In this document: piece after piece, positions 61,808-64,000 of the stretch
Layout: each line of letters begins with the position of its first letter
Position numbering within the stretch: the first letter of the stretch is position 1
Assembly: GCF_019448085.1 (NCBI RefSeq)
Contig: NZ_JAGFNZ010000007.1
Coordinates: 33,712-97,711 of the forward strand
Source of the DNA: Caproiciproducens faecalis
GTDB lineage: Bacteria; Bacillota; Clostridia; Oscillospirales; Acutalibacteraceae
Length of the DNA stretch: 64,000 bases
Direction of reading: 5' to 3'
The notes under the pieces: generated by a model
Database searches by the model: none
What the model saw: only the letters and a program-made list of their open reading frames with translations
Told to the model about the DNA's origin: nothing
Position numbers and translations under genes: made by a program

Positions 61808-61836
61808 TTTACTTTTGGACTTTTGTGTGTTAGAAT
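61808..61836 (+). promoter_or_regulatory. Candidate promoter of the yerC/methyltransferase pair
   Basis: TTTACT (61808-61813), 17-base spacer, TAGAAT (61831-61836), 34 bases before the TTG start at 61871. Both boxes deviate from consensus. Confidence 0.4.
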
Positions 61837-61870
61837 TTTATTCTAGTAATTGAATAAGGAGTGAAACCGT

Positions 61871-62173
61871 TTGAATTCGAAAATTAAAGATGAGAGTGTA
61901 GACTTTTTGTTTAAAGCGATTCTTTCTTTAAAGACGGTTGACGAATGTTACAATTTTTTTGAGGACCTATGCACAGTGCCGGAAATAAAGGCAATGTCAC
62001 AGCGTCTGCTTGTGGCTCATATGCTGAGCACCAAACGGGTTTACAGCGACATTGTTGCCAAAACCGGCGCCTCCACAGCCACGATCAGCAGAGTCAACCG
62101 TTCGCTGAACTATGGCTGCGATGGCTATGATCTTGTGTTTAAGAGAATCGACCAAGACGAAAAAAGCAAATGA
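61871..62173 (+). CDS. YerC/YecD family TrpR-related protein
   Basis: 100-residue putative regulator with a TrpR-like helix-turn-helix. TTG start, GGAGTGAAACC upstream. The core EDLCTVPEIKAMSQRLLVAHML (helices B-C) and the recognition part YSDIVAKTGASTATISRVNRSLNYG are typical. Family members are predicted DNA-binding proteins of unknown ligand; this one carries no obvious tryptophan-operon context. The end overlaps the methyltransferase start in ATGA. Confidence 0.88.
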   Translation: MNSKIKDESVDFLFKAILSLKTVDECYNFFEDLCTVPEIKAMSQRLLVAHMLSTKRVYSDIVAKTGASTATISRVNRSLNYGCDGYDLVFKRIDQDEKSK

Positions 62174-62910
62174 GCTATTCGTCGTTTGCCCTCTATTATG
62201 ACAGCCTTACACAAAATGTCGGGTATCCGGCGCGAGCGGAATATTTGATTCATCTGCTGGACAGAATGAATCATAAAGCCGGACTGGCACTTGATCTTGC
62301 CTGCGGCACAGGAAGCTTTACCATTGAACTGGCAAAGCGTGGAATTGACATCTATGGGATAGACAGCTCCGAGTCCATGCTTTCCGTTGCAAAGCAAAAG
62401 GCGGCTGACAACGGGCTGGATATCTTTTTTTTGCACCAGCAGATGCAGAGTATCGACTTGTACGGTACTGTTGATACCGTGTTTTGTATGCTGGACAGCA
62501 TCAATCATCTGACCCGTGAAAGCGATGTCATGAAAACATTTTCCCGCGTTTCGCTTTTTTTGAATCCGGGTGGATTTTTTGTCTTTGATATGAATACACT
62601 GTATAAGCATCGGTGTGTTCTGGGCAATCAGACTTTTGTTTACGACACCGACGATGTTTACTGTGTCTGGCAGAACTGTTTTGAAGAAAGAAACAGTATT
62701 GTCGGAATTACTCTGGACTTTTTTGGCAGGGATGGCGAAGTCTACCGCAGAAGCTCCGAACACTTTTATGAACGGGCCTATGATACGGAACTGATTGTTT
62801 CCATGCTGTCTAAAGCAGGGCTGGAAACAGTTGGTTTATTTCGTGAACTCAGTTTTGAAAAACCGGACGATCAAACGGAAAGAATTGTTGTTGTAGCAAG
62901 AAAAGGATAA
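62170..62910 (+). CDS. Class I SAM-dependent methyltransferase
   Basis: 246-residue methyltransferase. Motif I is LDLACGTGSFTIELAKRG near residue 39, motif II IYGIDSSESML near 60 and the post-motif DTVFCMLDSINHL near 105. The C-terminal half is a beta-rich substrate region (FDMNTLYKHR, YDTELIVSMLSKAGLETVGLF). The substrate is unknown. It is translationally coupled to the YerC protein (ATGA overlap) and followed by hslO. Confidence 0.88.
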   Translation: MSYSSFALYYDSLTQNVGYPARAEYLIHLLDRMNHKAGLALDLACGTGSFTIELAKRGIDIYGIDSSESMLSVAKQKAADNGLDIFFLHQQMQSIDLYGTVDTVFCMLDSINHLTRESDVMKTFSRVSLFLNPGGFFVFDMNTLYKHRCVLGNQTFVYDTDDVYCVWQNCFEERNSIVGITLDFFGRDGEVYRRSSEHFYERAYDTELIVSMLSKAGLETVGLFRELSFEKPDDQTERIVVVARKG

Positions 62911-62932
62911 CAAGTTAAAGGAATTCTTAAAT

Positions 62933-63844
62933 ATGGACAGAATTATTAGATGCATCACTTCCGACGGAAGCATTATGGCGGCGGCAATCGATTCCACCTT
63001 TCTGGTGGCGACGGCACAGCAGATTCACGGTACCAGCCCGGTCGCAACCGCAGCTCTTGGCAGGCTGCTAACGGGCGCTTCCCTCATGGGTTCTATGCTG
63101 AAGAAAGAAAACGCCAGCATTACACTGAAAATTAACGGAAAAGGGCCTTTGGGGACTGTGGTGGCCATTGCGGACAGCCACGGCAACTGCCGGGGCTCTG
63201 TCGACAATCCCTCTTTACAATTGCCACTGAAGCCCAACGGCAAGCTGGACGTAGGAACCGCCGTAGGTACCGACGGGGTTCTTGGTGTAATACGCGATTT
63301 TGGCGAAGGCAGCCCCTATATCGGCCATGTTGAGATTAAATCCGGAGAAATTGCGGAGGATCTTACCAATTATTACGCTGTCAGCGAACAGATTCCCACA
63401 GTTTGTGCATTGGGGGTGCTTCTTGATAAAACGGACAGCCGGCAGCTTCTTGCGGGCGGAATGCTGATACAGGTATTACCCGGAGCGGATCAGACGGCCA
63501 TAGACCGGCTTGAAAAAAATGTTAGCGAATTAAAACCGGTCACTACTATGCTGGCCGAGGGAATGTCCATTGAAGAAATGTGCAAAACAGCGCTGAAAGG
63601 CTTTGAAATGGAGATTCTGGATGAGTTTCAAATCGGCTATGTCTGCAATTGCAGCAAGGAACGTGTGGAGCGTGCTATTTCAACGCTGAAGCCCGAGGAT
63701 ATTTTATCGCTGGCCGATGAAACCGGCTTTGCTGAAGCAAAATGTCAGTACTGCGGTCACGCGTACCGGCTTTCTGAACAGGAACTGAAAAACCTGGCGG
63801 AAAAAGCTCAAAAAAATAATGCGAGTAAAATGAAAAAAATGTAA
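62933..63844 (+). CDS. hslO: Redox-regulated chaperone Hsp33
   Basis: Chaperone holdase activated by oxidation or unfolding. 303 residues. The N-terminal core (IIRCITSDGSIMAAAI, SLMGSMLKKENASITLKINGKGP) and the C-terminal redox switch with CNCSK near 240 and CQYCGHAY near 273 give the four zinc-binding cysteines intact. AAAGGAATTC precedes the ATG. It is the last protein gene, about 70 bases before the tRNA. Confidence 0.96.
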   Translation: MDRIIRCITSDGSIMAAAIDSTFLVATAQQIHGTSPVATAALGRLLTGASLMGSMLKKENASITLKINGKGPLGTVVAIADSHGNCRGSVDNPSLQLPLKPNGKLDVGTAVGTDGVLGVIRDFGEGSPYIGHVEIKSGEIAEDLTNYYAVSEQIPTVCALGVLLDKTDSRQLLAGGMLIQVLPGADQTAIDRLEKNVSELKPVTTMLAEGMSIEEMCKTALKGFEMEILDEFQIGYVCNCSKERVERAISTLKPEDILSLADETGFAEAKCQYCGHAYRLSEQELKNLAEKAQKNNASKMKKM

Positions 63845-63852
63845 TTTAAGTG

Positions 63853-63881
63853 TTGACAACTGGCACAATATATAGTATTAT
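63853..63881 (+). promoter_or_regulatory. Promoter of the tRNA-Val gene
   Basis: Perfect TTGACA (63853-63858), 17-base spacer, TATTAT (63876-63881), about 35 bases before the mature tRNA 5' end. Confidence 0.8.
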
Positions 63882-63916
63882 ATAACACGTCGCTGGTGAA
63901 CGCGATATAAGCAAAC

Positions 63917-63993
63917 GGGAGCATAGCTCAGCTGGTTAGAGCACCTGCCTTACAAGCAGGGGGTCATAGGTTCGAGTCCTATTGTTCCCACCA
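63917..63993 (+). tRNA. tRNA-Val (anticodon TAC)
   Basis: Cloverleaf read by eye. Acceptor GGGAGCA pairs with TGTTCCC (one G-T wobble). The D-arm is GCTC...GAGC. The anticodon stem CCTGC/GCAGG holds loop CTTACAA with anticodon TAC at 63951-63953. The T-arm has TTCGAGTC. Discriminator A is followed by an encoded CCA at 63991-63993. Another tRNA gene could follow beyond the window. Confidence 0.96.
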
Positions 63994-64000
63994 TTCAAGT

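Noticed and set aside
1..64000. CRISPR array, prophage, insertion sequence, defence or toxin-antitoxin system
   Set aside because: No direct-repeat/spacer pattern, transposase, integrase, or paired toxin-antitoxin genes found; the content is core genes with conserved synteny.

Overview
The window is a gene-dense, almost entirely plus-strand chromosomal segment of an anaerobic, spore-forming Firmicute of class Clostridia. An Oscillospirales/Ruminococcaceae-type organism close to the Caproiciproducens/Caproicibacter group is my best guess; that placement is inference. The phylum and lifestyle rest on gene content: SpoIVA, SpoVM, a SpoIVFB-like protease and YtfJ for sporulation; hbd-bcd-etfBA for butyrate/caproate-type reverse beta-oxidation; NfnAB; and gene orders known from Bacillus and Clostridium. 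I see no phage genes, insertion sequences, CRISPR arrays or toxin-antitoxin modules. This is core genome.

Layout. 1-3537: end of a reverse beta-oxidation operon (hbd, bcd, etfB, etfA). 3613-7024: a minus-strand propionate/acyl CoA-transferase divergent from a WYL-domain regulator, then mntP convergent with the regulator. 7148-8638: a hisH-hisF pair. 8696-16158: a D,D-carboxypeptidase, pgi, a small P-loop protein, yceD-rpmF, a PDZ/radical-SAM protein, der, plsY. 16135-16449: rpmB on the minus strand. 16530-22066: an operon with a site-2 protease, scpA-scpB, DUF2953, ytfJ, a second D,D-carboxypeptidase, rluB and a small unknown. 22087-25453: a three-gene soluble biotin-dependent carboxyltransferase cluster. 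25459-39237: a long housekeeping superoperon (yicC, remA, gmk, rpoZ, priA, def, fmt, yugP-like, rsmB, rlmN, prpC, prkC, rsgA, thiN) ending in two microproteins, a 51-aa Cys-rich membrane protein and the 26-aa SpoVM. 39309-42435: a SPOCS/LysM spore-envelope protein and spoIVA. 42437-44790: nfnAB. 44801-48633: a SpoIVFA-like membrane protein, a SpoIVFB-like protease and two radical-SAM-linked genes. 48648-52927: rplS with a structured leader, three tandem signal peptidases I, rbgA, rnhB, yraN. 53042-61764: thrC, a phosphoesterase, tig, clpP, clpX, lon, engB. 61808-63993: a TrpR-like YerC protein, a methyltransferase, hslO and tRNA-Val(TAC).

How the genes work together. Bcd with an EtfB that carries a motif associated with flavin-based bifurcation should couple crotonyl-CoA reduction to ferredoxin reduction. 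NfnAB could then use reduced ferredoxin plus NADH to make NADPH, and the CoA-transferase could release or exchange acyl-CoA end products. The 39-43 kb block brings together SpoVM (the forespore-membrane peptide that recruits SpoIVA), SpoIVA (the coat basement ATPase) and a SPOCS/LysM protein. This is a physically linked spore-envelope morphogenesis module, with an undescribed Cys-rich microprotein beside it.

The points most worth a second look are: the SpoVM gene, which is easily missed because of its size and lacks the Bacillus Pro9; the Cys-rich microprotein; the tandem signal peptidase triplet; the SpoIVFA-like protein without a peptidase-like domain; and the divergent carboxyltransferase cluster. 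No intergenic stretch exceeds about 215 bases.
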